A DNA stretch of 5,912 nt from an uncultured Eubacterium sp. GTDB taxonomy: Bacteria > Bacillota > Clostridia > Lachnospirales > Lachnospiraceae. A program made the position numbers and the translations under genes. The notes beneath the pieces were generated by a model. That model was given only the letters and a program-made list of their open reading frames with translations. It was not told the DNA's origin and did not search any database. Below are positions 1 through 5,315 of the stretch, in pieces. The DNA is taken from assembly GCA_910584595.1 (NCBI GenBank), contig CAJUBQ010000167.1:1-5912 (forward strand), written 5' to 3'. Within the stretch, counting starts at the first letter, position 1; each line of letters starts with the position of its first letter.

Positions 1-912
1 GATTGTATGTCAAAAAATACAATTTAAGTGTCCAATTTTTGTTGACCAGTGCAGGATATACGCTGTACATGCTGTCTTACCATAACAGCCAGCTTGGAAT
101 CGACCTTCCTTTGCATATCCGTTTCCTGGACGCAAGGCGCCACGACAGCGTCAGCGGGATTGTCACGCTTAAGGAATTTCGTGACCTTAATCCTGACATT
201 TCCATCCAAAACCTGTGCTTTGATTCTGCAAATGACAACTATCCTACCTATAACCTTTGCAAAACATGGGGCATCCGGCCTTTTATTGACCTGAATGTGA
301 ACCGCGGCATGCCAAAATCCATTCCGGATGAAATTACAATTGATAAAGACGGGACACCCGTCTGCCAGGCCGGCCACAGGATGGTATACTGGGGTTATTG
401 TTCAAGCCGCAGCCGGTGCAAATGGCGCTGCCCGCTGGCCTGCCACAAAGTGGATGACTGTCCGCGCCGGGATAAATGCTCCAAATCCCCATACGGGCGG
501 TGCGTCTATACAAAGCCTGACTGGGATGCGCGCCTTTATCCCCCGGTTGCCAGGGGCACGCGGGAATACAAAAAAATTTATAAAAACCGCACATCCTGCG
601 AACGGGTAAATAACCGCATCCTGAATGATTACCATCTGCATGCCATGGGCATACACCGAAGGAAAAGATATACTTTTTTTGCGGTAATTGCCGGCATTAA
701 CATCCATGCAGACGCATGGATGAAAAAGCAAAGGCTCTGATGGGTAAACAGCATCCAGACAATTGAACTGCATATATAATTTTCAAAAAGCATCCTGCAG
801 CACAAGGGTGAAATGCGCCCAAAATTAAGAACTATTCACGTAGCCAAACCAAATCTTGTACATATCCCCTGCATATACAACCCGATATTCTTTTTTGCAT
901 AGATTTTAATCC
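1..912 (+). mobile_element. Right portion of an IS (left copy), truncated by window start
   Basis: This is the distal part of an insertion sequence: the transposase C-terminus (to 740) followed by about 170 non-coding bases. The right end is placed near 911-912. The reverse complement of 891-911 reads GATTAAAA, a short A/T stretch, then GCAAAAAA. The left end of the second IS copy near 5598 reads GATTAAAA, a slightly longer A/T stretch, CGCAAAAAAA. The two therefore look like the right and left terminal inverted repeats of one IS family, differing by 2-3 bp in length. The exact outer base is uncertain by a few positions. The left end and any target duplication lie outside the window. Confidence 0.75.
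3..740 (+). CDS. DDE transposase, C-terminal part (5' end outside window)
   Basis: This is a DDE-type (DDE_Tnp_1-like, RNase H fold) transposase of a family common in clostridial genomes. It would catalyse strand cleavage and transfer at the IS ends. The frame is open to the left edge, so the TTG at 3 is not a start and the N-terminus is missing. Counting from that edge, visible landmarks are the block FLDARRHDS (41-49), the CFDSANDNY block with a probable catalytic Asp74, a Cys-rich insertion (about 121-157), and the YKNRTSCE segment (183-190). That segment fits the IS4-type Y-x2-R-x3-E signature, giving catalytic Glu190. A conserved-looking tail, RVNNRILNDYHLHAMGIH, follows. The frame is intact to its TGA stop, so this copy may encode an active enzyme if the unseen half is whole. 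The exact IS family name is not certain. Confidence 0.9.
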   Translation: MYVKKYNLSVQFLLTSAGYTLYMLSYHNSQLGIDLPLHIRFLDARRHDSVSGIVTLKEFRDLNPDISIQNLCFDSANDNYPTYNLCKTWGIRPFIDLNVNRGMPKSIPDEITIDKDGTPVCQAGHRMVYWGYCSSRSRCKWRCPLACHKVDDCPRRDKCSKSPYGRCVYTKPDWDARLYPPVARGTREYKKIYKNRTSCERVNNRILNDYHLHAMGIHRRKRYTFFAVIAGINIHADAWMKKQRL

Positions 913-1038
913 TTTATTCAAGAGTTTCCGAGAGTACTCATGTAACAAAAGTCATACACTTTATATAAAGTTTACCATATCTTTACAGCTGGCTGGTAAT
1001 TAGGAAGATAGCGGACAGGAATTTGGGGATGCTGCTAA
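741..1038. other. IS right end and AT-rich spacer, no gene
   Basis: Positions 741-912 are the 3' non-coding end of the IS. It contains CCCAAAATTA (818-827) and ACTATTCACGTA (831-842), a pair also found just inside the other IS end. Positions 913-1038 are outside the IS and have no convincing open frame. They contain one TGTAAC (941-946) and a perfect 14-bp palindrome (958-971). I see no tRNA, no rRNA and no clear intrinsic terminator after the transposase. Confidence 0.6.
958..971. repeat. Perfect 14-bp palindrome ACTTTATATAAAGT
   Basis: ACTTTATATAAAGT equals its own reverse complement. It sits about 45 bp outside the right end of the left IS and about 70 bp upstream of the first small ORF of the phage-like cluster. 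It could be an operator for a dimeric repressor or a TATA-rich promoter core. No good -35 partner was seen, so the role is open. Confidence 0.5.
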
Positions 1039-1152
1039 ATGGAACTGGAAATGGGAACTGATGGCTGGAGGATGGATTTTGCCTTTGGAAAGCCCCACTG
1101 CTGCCACAGGAAGGCTTTCAAATACGAGTGCTTTGCAGTGCTGCGCTGCTGA
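1039..1152 (+). CDS. Possible small Cys/His-rich protein, 37 aa
   Basis: I do not recognise this protein. An ATG directly follows an in-frame TAA and opens a 37-codon frame ending in TGA, 26 bp before the sigma-factor start at 1179. The product is basic and aromatic, with a Cys/His-rich second half (PHCCHRKAFKYECF, about residues 19-32) that resembles a short metal-binding or structural motif. There is no strong ribosome site; only a weak GGGG lies about 10 bp upstream. Another frame across the same stretch is also open (1011-1190, no clear start), so the coding frame is not settled. It may be a leader peptide gene, a remnant, or chance. Confidence 0.3.
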   Translation: MELEMGTDGWRMDFAFGKPHCCHRKAFKYECFAVLRC

Positions 1153-1178
1153 ATCCATTGTAAGGGAGTGGACATGGT

Positions 1179-1843
1179 ATGTCAAATGAGGAAATAGTTG
1201 AGAGCGGATCCAGAAGGGAATCGACGTAGCTGCCAGCCAAGAACAGCTTTTGGAACAGAACTGGAAGTTTGTGCGGTGGCAAGTCAGGAGGCTTTGCGGC
1301 CATATGGAAAATAAGGCGGATTATGAGGACTATGAGCAGGAAGGCTTCATCGGACTGCTGACTGCTGCCGTGAGGTATGATAAAAACAGGAGGGCGAATT
1401 TTCTCACCTGTGCCGGATATTATATCAAGGCAGCAGTCATCCGTTACAGTGAAAACTGCTGTACCAGCGTCAGGATGCCTGTATATCTGAAAAGGCGGAT
1501 ACGGACGTATGCAAGGTTCAGGCAGCAGTGCATGGATGAAAAAGGCCGTTATCCGACAAGGGATGAGCTTCTTGAAGGGCTGGATATTTCTGAGCGTTCT
1601 CTGGACCATCTGGAGAAGACCATGTATAACATGAAGGATGTCAGCATTGATAAGGACTATACCGATGGTGATGGGGAAAGCTCACTGATCGGCATGCTGC
1701 AGAGTGATGAAGATATTGAGGAACTGATTACATACAGCATTTACAGCAGGGATTTGAAAAAAGCGCTGGATTCAGCGCTGGCTGTTCTGGATGCACAGAC
1801 GGTCCGGGCTGTCAGAGCATTTATTATCAGGGAAATTCGGTGA
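1179..1843 (+). pseudogene. Sigma-70 family RNA polymerase sigma factor, frame-broken N-terminal and middle part
   Basis: This would be a phage- or element-type sigma factor that directs RNA polymerase to special promoters. The start is chosen at ATG 1179, ten bases after AGGGAG (1163-1168). It reads MSNEEIVE, then the frame is lost. The sequence resumes one frame away at 1202-1207 as RIQKGIDVAASQEQLLEQ, a good sigma N-terminal helix. The TTG at 1250 in the main frame has no ribosome site. Region 2 is clear: DYEDYEQEGFIGLL (1319-1360) and YYIKAAVIRY (about 1418-1447). Region 3-like helices include PTRDELLEGLDISERSLDHL. Region 4 begins near 1755 but stops at TGA 1841-1843, just before its DNA-binding helices. 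Those follow in another frame (see 1840-2037). Both breaks can be mended by one added base. Decay, sequencing error or a genuinely split factor are all possible. Confidence 0.72.
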
Positions 1844-2037
1844 AGCAGACGGCGCAGATACTTGGATGCAGCCCGCAGGCAGTTTGTGAGAAGACCCGCA
1901 AAGGGTTCTGGAAGATACTGCACAGCCCGCACCGGGCAGAGCTGGAGACCTTTATGGGGGATGGGTACCGCTATAATGAGTACGCTTATTCTGAATTTGC
2001 AGACATGGAAGATGAAGACAGCGGGTTCCTGGTCTGA
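1840..2037 (+). CDS. Sigma-70 region 4.2 HTH module, detached C-terminus of the preceding sigma factor
   Basis: The frame opens at GTG 1840, overlapping the TGA of the upstream sigma frame by four bases. It encodes 65 residues. The first 30 (KQTAQILGCSPQAVCEKTRK) form a sigma region 4.2-type helix-turn-helix that would contact the -35 element. An acidic tail rich in Asp, Glu and Tyr follows. Read in frame from 1831 it continues the upstream protein smoothly as FIIR + GNSVKQTAQ, so the ancestral gene was almost certainly one chain of about 285 residues. One missing G in the GGG at 1830-1832 would explain the split. If the split is real, the GTGA overlap could allow coupled translation of a separate region 4 protein. 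No independent ribosome site precedes the GTG. Confidence 0.6.
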   Translation: MKQTAQILGCSPQAVCEKTRKGFWKILHSPHRAELETFMGDGYRYNEYAYSEFADMEDEDSGFLV

Positions 2038-2048
2038 TGGAGGAAAAT

Positions 2049-2303
2049 ATGGATTATGACTGGAAATATTTTAAGGAGGATTTAAAAGCAGGCAGCAGCG
2101 GTATGTACGGGAACCATGCCGGAGGGCTTGCGGCGGAGTCTGTCCTGTACAGGATGGAAGCAGAGAAACGGAATCATGCCGCAAAACTTGTCAGGGGCAT
2201 GTTAGCGGATTACAGGAAGCAGTGCGGGGACGGACATATGCTGGCCGGGGAACTGGTCAAGGCCCATGCGGAATACTGCAGCCTGCGCCAGATGCTGAAA
2301 TAG
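2049..2303 (+). CDS. N-terminal part of a putative phage-type transcription regulator
   Basis: This protein of about 84 residues is mostly helical and charged, and I do not recognise it by name. ATG 2049 is preferred because GGAGG (2039-2043) lies five bases upstream. An alternative ATG at 2037 overlaps the previous stop by one base but has no ribosome site. The chain ends AEYCSLRQMLK at TAG. The helix-turn-helix protein downstream appears to be its continuation: adding one A to the AAA at 2298-2300 gives SLRQMLK + IVKRRHNCLVYRYMM without interruption. It is therefore probably the front half of one regulator of about 275 residues. It lies in tight operon order after the sigma gene. Confidence 0.5.
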   Translation: MDYDWKYFKEDLKAGSSGMYGNHAGGLAAESVLYRMEAEKRNHAAKLVRGMLADYRKQCGDGHMLAGELVKAHAEYCSLRQMLK

Positions 2304-2869
2304 TAAAAAGGCGGCATAACTGCCTTGTGTACCGGTATATGATGAAGACGGCGCTGCATAACAGGGCAGTTGCCGTAAAGATGGGCGTATCGAAAGATAC
2401 CGTTAAGAACGATATCCGAATGGCGGTAAATGAACTGCTGGTCCTGTGTTTTGGACTTCCAGCAGCCGTAAACAGCCCTGGGACGTATCAGGACGGTGTA
2501 AAGGAACTGCTGCTCAATTATCTGCTGGTAAGCCAGGCGGGAAACATCAGGAATGCCATGCCGTGGGAAACCTGGCAGAAGGAACGTGAGAAATGCCAGA
2601 TTGTTACAGCAAGGGCGGTCAGATGCCTTGACAATGCTGTTAAGCTGTATGAAAGGTTTATTGCCGGCAGCACTTATCCTGATATGCAGCAGAGGCCTCT
2701 GGAGACTGTAAGGGGAATATACATGAAAGGCAGCAGTATAGCAGCAGTGGCGGCAGAGTGGAATGTATCAAAAGAAACGGTTTATGCTGATATAAAGAAA
2801 ATGACCGGGCGTCTGGCGGAACTGGTGGAGATCATGGCAGTGGAAAGGCAGAAGCCGGGAAGGAGTTAA
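2300..2869 (+). CDS. Double helix-turn-helix regulator (sigma region 4 / ArpU-like), C-terminal part
   Basis: The frame is open from 2222, but the sequence looks like protein only from 2300 (IVKRRHNCLVYRYMM), so the earlier GTG 2222 start is not trusted. Independent starts would be GTG 2327, after AAGGCGG, or ATG 2339. The protein carries two sigma-region-4-like helix-turn-helix units. The first is NRAVAVKMGVSKDTVKNDIR (about 2363-2422) and the second is IAAVAAEWNVSKETVYADIK (about 2738-2797). Each is preceded by a similar V-Y-R-Y-M or V-R-G-I-Y-M segment, so it looks like an internal duplication with a helical linker of about 100 residues. Phage late-gene activators of the ArpU/RinA type share this kind of HTH; membership here is an inference. 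A strong AAGGAG follows near its stop, feeding the next gene. Confidence 0.6.
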   Translation: MVKRRHNCLVYRYMMKTALHNRAVAVKMGVSKDTVKNDIRMAVNELLVLCFGLPAAVNSPGTYQDGVKELLLNYLLVSQAGNIRNAMPWETWQKEREKCQIVTARAVRCLDNAVKLYERFIAGSTYPDMQQRPLETVRGIYMKGSSIAAVAAEWNVSKETVYADIKKMTGRLAELVEIMAVERQKPGRS

Positions 2870-2897
2870 AAGATGGGGAATAAGGATAGCCGGACGT

Positions 2898-3242
2898 ATG
2901 GAAGGACTGGATCTCAGTGTGGTGGATCAGAAAATCAGGGACCGGCTGGATATATGCAGGATGGCGGACAGACCCGGTCTGGGCAGTATAGAGGGACTTT
3001 CCATAAATGAGGGCCGGATGCGTATTATAAAGGCAGTTAGTCCTGGAGTGAATCTGGACGGGAAGGACGGGGAGTACATACAGGCCGCTTATGATGCTGC
3101 AAAAGATATGTATTCCGGCAGTCTTGCGGATGGAAGTTCTGGCCGGAATAATACGGGCTGGCAGGACTGCATGGATGCACCGGGAGAATGCGGGTCTGAC
3201 ATTGCACGTAAAAACATGATCTGCCGTTTGACGGGAAAATGA
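2898..3242 (+). CDS. Unrecognised 114-aa protein, operon member
   Basis: I do not recognise this family. The N-terminal 75 residues (LSVVDQKIRDRLDICRMADR to DGEYIQAAYDAAKDMY) look like a real helical, acidic protein. The C-terminal third is Gly/Ser/Cys-rich and less protein-like. The start is unsettled. ATG 2898 has no good ribosome site, whereas ATG 2873 sits seven bases after AAGGAG but in another frame that gives an unlikely Gly/Gln-rich peptide ending near 3008. Removing one G from GGGG at 2875-2878 would join the good ribosome site to this frame, giving another single-base lesion. It is likely co-transcribed with the two regulators upstream. Confidence 0.45.
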   Translation: MEGLDLSVVDQKIRDRLDICRMADRPGLGSIEGLSINEGRMRIIKAVSPGVNLDGKDGEYIQAAYDAAKDMYSGSLADGSSGRNNTGWQDCMDAPGECGSDIARKNMICRLTGK

Positions 3243-3532
3243 CGGTTTTTCGCCTGGAGTATAGCAAACTATTCGGCATAAAAATGGACGGACTGCTGCA
3301 TCCGGTCTTTCCGGTAACAGTCCATTATCAGATATGCCCGTCTGCGTTGCTGAGTGCCCGAAATTTGCCGTGTAACAGCTTGGACGTTATTTTTAAAACA
3401 GGAAGGACGGGCAGAATCCGGGCTTGTGGCTGGCGTAATGGACTGCTGCCTTTGTGGATTAAATGCAGCAGTTTTTGGAGAAATGCAGACTGTCATGTGA
3501 TTTTGAAGTCTGTTTAGTTGGTGAGCCGGTAA
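3243..3532 (+). other. Spacer between the regulator operon and the antirepressor
   Basis: A frame from ATG 3239 overlaps the previous stop as ATGA and runs to 3517 (92 codons). Its product is rich in Cys, Trp and Arg and unlike a folded protein, so I do not call it a gene. The stretch has a possible hairpin (3290-3324): GGACTG pairs with CAGTCC around two self-complementary CCGG blocks. It also contains GGTAAC (3313-3318), TGTAAC (3371-3376) and three ACTGCTGC/GCAGCAGT octamers (3292, 3442, 3465). It may be a leader or control region. Confidence 0.4.
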
Positions 3533-3541
3533 TGGTACAAT
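3533..3541 (+). promoter_or_regulatory. Extended -10 promoter for the antirepressor gene
   Basis: TGGTACAAT is an extended -10 element (TGn followed by TACAAT). The best -35 at 17 bp spacing is poor (TTTAGT at 3513-3518). Transcription would begin near 3548, leaving a leader of about 30 bases that contains the ribosome site AAGGAG (3562-3567) and excludes the upstream in-frame ATGs at 3463 and 3532. The same TGG-TAnAAT form occurs at 4538-4546. Confidence 0.5.
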
Positions 3542-3576
3542 ATTTTGATAAGGTGACAAATAAGGAGATTCAGAGT

Positions 3577-4323
3577 ATGGAGAATATAGAAATGAAACAG
3601 GGAATAGTGATTAATTCCGTAGAGGTTGCCGATATGGTTGGCAAACCTCATAATGACCTGATGAAAGATATCCGGAGATATATTGTACAGTTTGGAGAGG
3701 GAAATCTTTCCCACTCCGATTACTTTACAGAATCTGAATATATTTCGGAGCAGAATAAAAGACTGTCCTGTTTTCTGGTTACAAAGAAAGGGTGTGAATT
3801 TATAGCGCATAAGCTTACAGGGGCAAAAGGGACGGCTTTTACAGTGAAATATATTGACCGCTTTCATGAAATGGAAGGCAGGATGGCAGACGGACAGATG
3901 TGTATGCCGACAGGAAAACAGCTTATGGCACTGGCTGTCCTAGAAGCACAAAAGACCATTGCAGATCAGAATCAGGCAATAGAGCGTATGAGGCCTAAAG
4001 AGATATTTGCAGACGCAGTGACAGCTTCTCACAGTTTTATCCTGATCGGAGAGCTGGCAAAGATTATCCGGCAGAATGGCATTGATACGGGTGAAAAGAG
4101 ACTGTTTCAGTGGATGAGACGGGAAGGGTACCTGATCCGGAAGAATGGGACGGATTATAATATGCCTACGCAGCGCAGCATGGAAATGAAGCTGTTTGAG
4201 ATCAGGGAGCGGACGGTCACGAACCCGGATGGAAGTATCAGGATTACGAAGACGGTGCTTGTGACTGGTAAGGGGCAGCAGTATTTCATAAACAGGTTTT
4301 TGAAGAATCAGGAAGGAGCTTAA
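3577..4323 (+). CDS. Phage antirepressor, Rha N-terminal domain plus KilAC C-terminal domain
   Basis: This intact protein of 248 residues is the most confident gene of the bracketed segment. The start ATG 3577 is nine bases after AAGGAG; the in-frame ATGs at 3463 and 3532 lack ribosome sites. Residues 11-98 match the Rha family pattern: VINSVEVADMVGKPHNDLMK near the start, then a DYFTESEY segment, then the typical LVTKKGCEFIAHKLTG and VKYIDRFHEME. Residues 105-140 form a Gln/Ala-rich linker helix. Residues 141-243 match the phage KilAC DNA-binding domain: ASHSFILIGELAKII, LFQWMRREGYLIRK, a Tyr-Asn-x-Pro-Thr-Gln motif, and TVLVTGKGQQYFINRF. Antirepressors of this kind relieve CI-type repression or alter host and phage gene expression; the actual target is unknown. 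No repressor gene is visible nearby. The protein would act in the cytoplasm, probably on DNA. Confidence 0.92.
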   Translation: MENIEMKQGIVINSVEVADMVGKPHNDLMKDIRRYIVQFGEGNLSHSDYFTESEYISEQNKRLSCFLVTKKGCEFIAHKLTGAKGTAFTVKYIDRFHEMEGRMADGQMCMPTGKQLMALAVLEAQKTIADQNQAIERMRPKEIFADAVTASHSFILIGELAKIIRQNGIDTGEKRLFQWMRREGYLIRKNGTDYNMPTQRSMEMKLFEIRERTVTNPDGSIRITKTVLVTGKGQQYFINRFLKNQEGA

Positions 4324-4490
4324 CAGGCAGTGCCCAGTGGCAACGGTAATTAAAAGGGGGCAATGCCTATATATTGTAATATGCATTGAGTGATATAGGA
4401 CTTTCCATTGTGCAAAAATGTCCAATGGAGAAAATTATTGTGTTATGAATCAGCGAAATAGGCGTGATAATGTGTTTCTTTGCAGATTCC
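4324..4490. other. Non-coding spacer after the antirepressor with two inverted repeats
   Basis: There is no open frame with a usable start and no clear T-tailed terminator. Two inverted repeats are visible: CAATGC (4361-4366) with GCATTG (4383-4388), having inner ATATT/AATAT arms, and TCCATTG (4404-4410) with CAATGGA (4423-4429), 12-nt loop. They may be operators or weak processing or termination structures. Confidence 0.5.
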
Positions 4491-4540
4491 GTTACATTGT
4501 AACACGGATGTAACGGTGCGGTAACGGGGTGTAACACTGG
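4491..4540. repeat. Phased TGTAAC repeat array (iteron-like operator)
   Basis: GTTACA (4491-4496), one T, then TGTAAC (4498-4503) form a divergent inverted repeat. Further direct copies follow: TGTAAC (4509-4514), GGTAAC (4520-4525) and TGTAAC (4530-4535). The direct copies start 11, 11 and 10 bp apart, one DNA turn each, so all face the same side of the helix. The array directly abuts an extended -10 promoter that lacks a -35 box. This geometry fits activator or repressor sites, or a short iteron array. Confidence 0.6.
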
Positions 4541-4546
4541 TATAAT
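4538..4546 (+). promoter_or_regulatory. Extended -10 promoter TGGTATAAT downstream of the repeat array
   Basis: TGGTATAAT is a consensus extended -10 (TGn plus perfect TATAAT). The place for a -35 (about 4518-4523, GCGGTA) is off-consensus and occupied by the TGTAAC-type repeats, so a bound regulator may substitute for or block it. The start point would be near 4553. Downstream there is no clearly coding gene, so the product could be an RNA or a decayed transcript. Confidence 0.55.
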
Positions 4547-4707
4547 GTGATATTTTGGGAGTGTCATGTGGATGAAATGATGTGATGCTCTCTTTTTTTG
4601 AGTTTATGACAATGCACTGCTGCCAGCTCTGCTAAAAGAACAGCAGATGTCTATATGGTGTTTGCTCTTTTGTTTGGGATACGAACATATGTTTTTGAAT
4701 ATATTAT

Positions 4708-4955
4708 GCAATATCACAATGCTCGCGGATGCAAAACAGATGAAAATAAACAGTGAGAACGGTGTTTCCGACCATTTTTCCCAGATGGAGAAAATGGTGA
4801 ACGTATGTTTTGGTGCGGAGCGTGAAATGGAAAAGCCATACCAAAGCACTGGTAGAAGCCTCACTCGGTGATGGCGTGGAAAGATCCTTCGTATATGCCG
4901 TTTTCAGGGACTCAAAAAATGCAACGTTGCAATGCCTACGGATGCAAAAACGAAT
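4708..4955 (+). repeat. Diverged direct duplication around TGCAA...AATGC...CGGATGCAAAA
   Basis: The segment near 4708-4743 (ATGCAA, six bases, AATGC, three bases, CGGATGCAAAA) recurs near 4919-4955 with the same spacing. In the second copy the variable six bases complete a perfect palindrome (TGCAACGTTGCA); in the first they give a degenerate version (TGCAATATCACA). The two copies start about 211 bp apart. Confidence 0.5.
4920..4931. repeat. 12-bp palindrome TGCAACGTTGCA, copy 1
   Basis: This is a perfect 12-bp palindrome with central CpG, identical to the copies at 5044 and 5086. Its geometry is like LacI/GalR-family operators (half-site TGCAAC), although no such regulator is encoded in the window. 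It lies in a different reading frame from the other copies, which argues for a DNA-level rather than a protein-level repeat. Confidence 0.6.
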
Positions 4956-5043
4956 GAGGCAAGACTTGAGAATGATGCTTTACGTCTGTTTATGAGTGCT
5001 GGAAATGCTGAATATTCTGTTTTCCACGGTTCAAAACGAATAA

Positions 5044-5055
5044 TGCAACGTTGCA
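5044..5055. repeat. 12-bp palindrome TGCAACGTTGCA, copy 2
   Basis: Identical to copy 1, whose start is 124 bp upstream, and to copy 3, whose start is 42 bp downstream. Forty-two bases is four helical turns, so copies 2 and 3 face the same side of the DNA. Confidence 0.6.
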
Positions 5056-5085
5056 ATAAAAATGATCAGAAAACGGGATATAATT

Positions 5086-5097
5086 TGCAACGTTGCA
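5086..5097. repeat. 12-bp palindrome TGCAACGTTGCA, copy 3
   Basis: Identical to copies 1 and 2. It overlaps a GCAGCAGT octamer (5095-5102), joining the two repeat types found in this control-like region. Confidence 0.6.
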
Positions 5098-5173
5098 GCA
5101 GTTCATGTAGAGATATGACAAGATGTTTTTTGTAAATGGGACAGGCTATGTAAGTCATGCACTGCTGCTATCT

Positions 5174-5208
5174 GGACAAATACAGGACATTTGTCCGTAC
5201 ATTCGTCC
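5174..5208. repeat. Operator-like inverted plus direct repeat (GGACAAAT / ATTTGTCC)
   Basis: GGACAAAT (5174-5181) and ATTTGTCC (5189-5196) are perfect inverted arms around 7 bases. ACATTTGTCC (5187-5196) is repeated with one change as ACATTCGTCC (5199-5208), 12 bp on. There is no T-run, so an operator is more likely than a terminator. Confidence 0.5.
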
Positions 5209-5285
5209 TAAAATATACTTGGCACGTAGGGGGCATCTGTTGGAAAATGGATATTTCGGGTTTCGACTGCTGCCTGCATAGCATA

Positions 5286-5315
5286 AATTGGAATATTTCA
5301 AATAGGATTCCAATT
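5286..5315. repeat. 9-bp inverted repeat AATTGGAAT / ATTCCAATT
   Basis: The arms 5286-5294 and 5307-5315 are perfect complements separated by 12 bases. A further TTCC and a GTTCC (about 5319-5334) lie just downstream. The repeat is AT-rich and not followed by a T-tract. A protein-binding site is more likely than a terminator. Confidence 0.5.

Larger units (their letters stand above)
4647..5135 (+). pseudogene. Possible decayed coding region with repeats
   Basis: This frame is open for 489 bases except for a single TGA at 4869-4871. Two parts read like protein: DAKQMKINSENGVSDHFSQM with a following charged stretch (about 4731-4830), and PTDAKTNEARLENDALRLFM with the following AGNAEYSVFHGSKR (about 4935-5042). 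Between them the protein-like frame is a different one (4810-4920, HTKALVEASLGDGVERSFVY). A mended gene would therefore need at least two frame changes. The two DAK-containing segments resemble each other, each beginning Cys-Asn, so a duplication is likely. I cannot name a family, and no ribosome site supports any start. It may be a broken gene or entirely non-coding. Confidence 0.3.

Noticed and set aside
24..377. Minus-strand open frames opposite the transposase
   Set aside because: They are shadows of the transposase coding frame, with no ribosome sites or recognisable motifs.
1118..1609. Long minus-strand frame opposite the sigma gene
   Set aside because: The plus strand shows clear sigma regions 2 and 3; the antisense product is Pro/Cys-rich and resembles no family.
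2295..2312. Programmed -1 frameshift site (AAAAAGG) in the regulator
   Set aside because: The run has only five A residues and lies after two stops of the zero frame, so a ribosome could not reach it; a missing base in AAA is simpler.
3239..3517. 92-codon frame starting with an ATGA overlap
   Set aside because: The overlap is attractive, but the ribosome site is weak and the Cys/Trp/Arg-rich product does not look like a folded protein.
4591..4605. Intrinsic terminator with T7 run
   Set aside because: There is a T-run but no GC-rich stem directly before it.
4491..5100. CRISPR array
   Set aside because: The repeats are only 6-12 bp, palindromic or tightly packed, with no uniform spacers and no cas genes.
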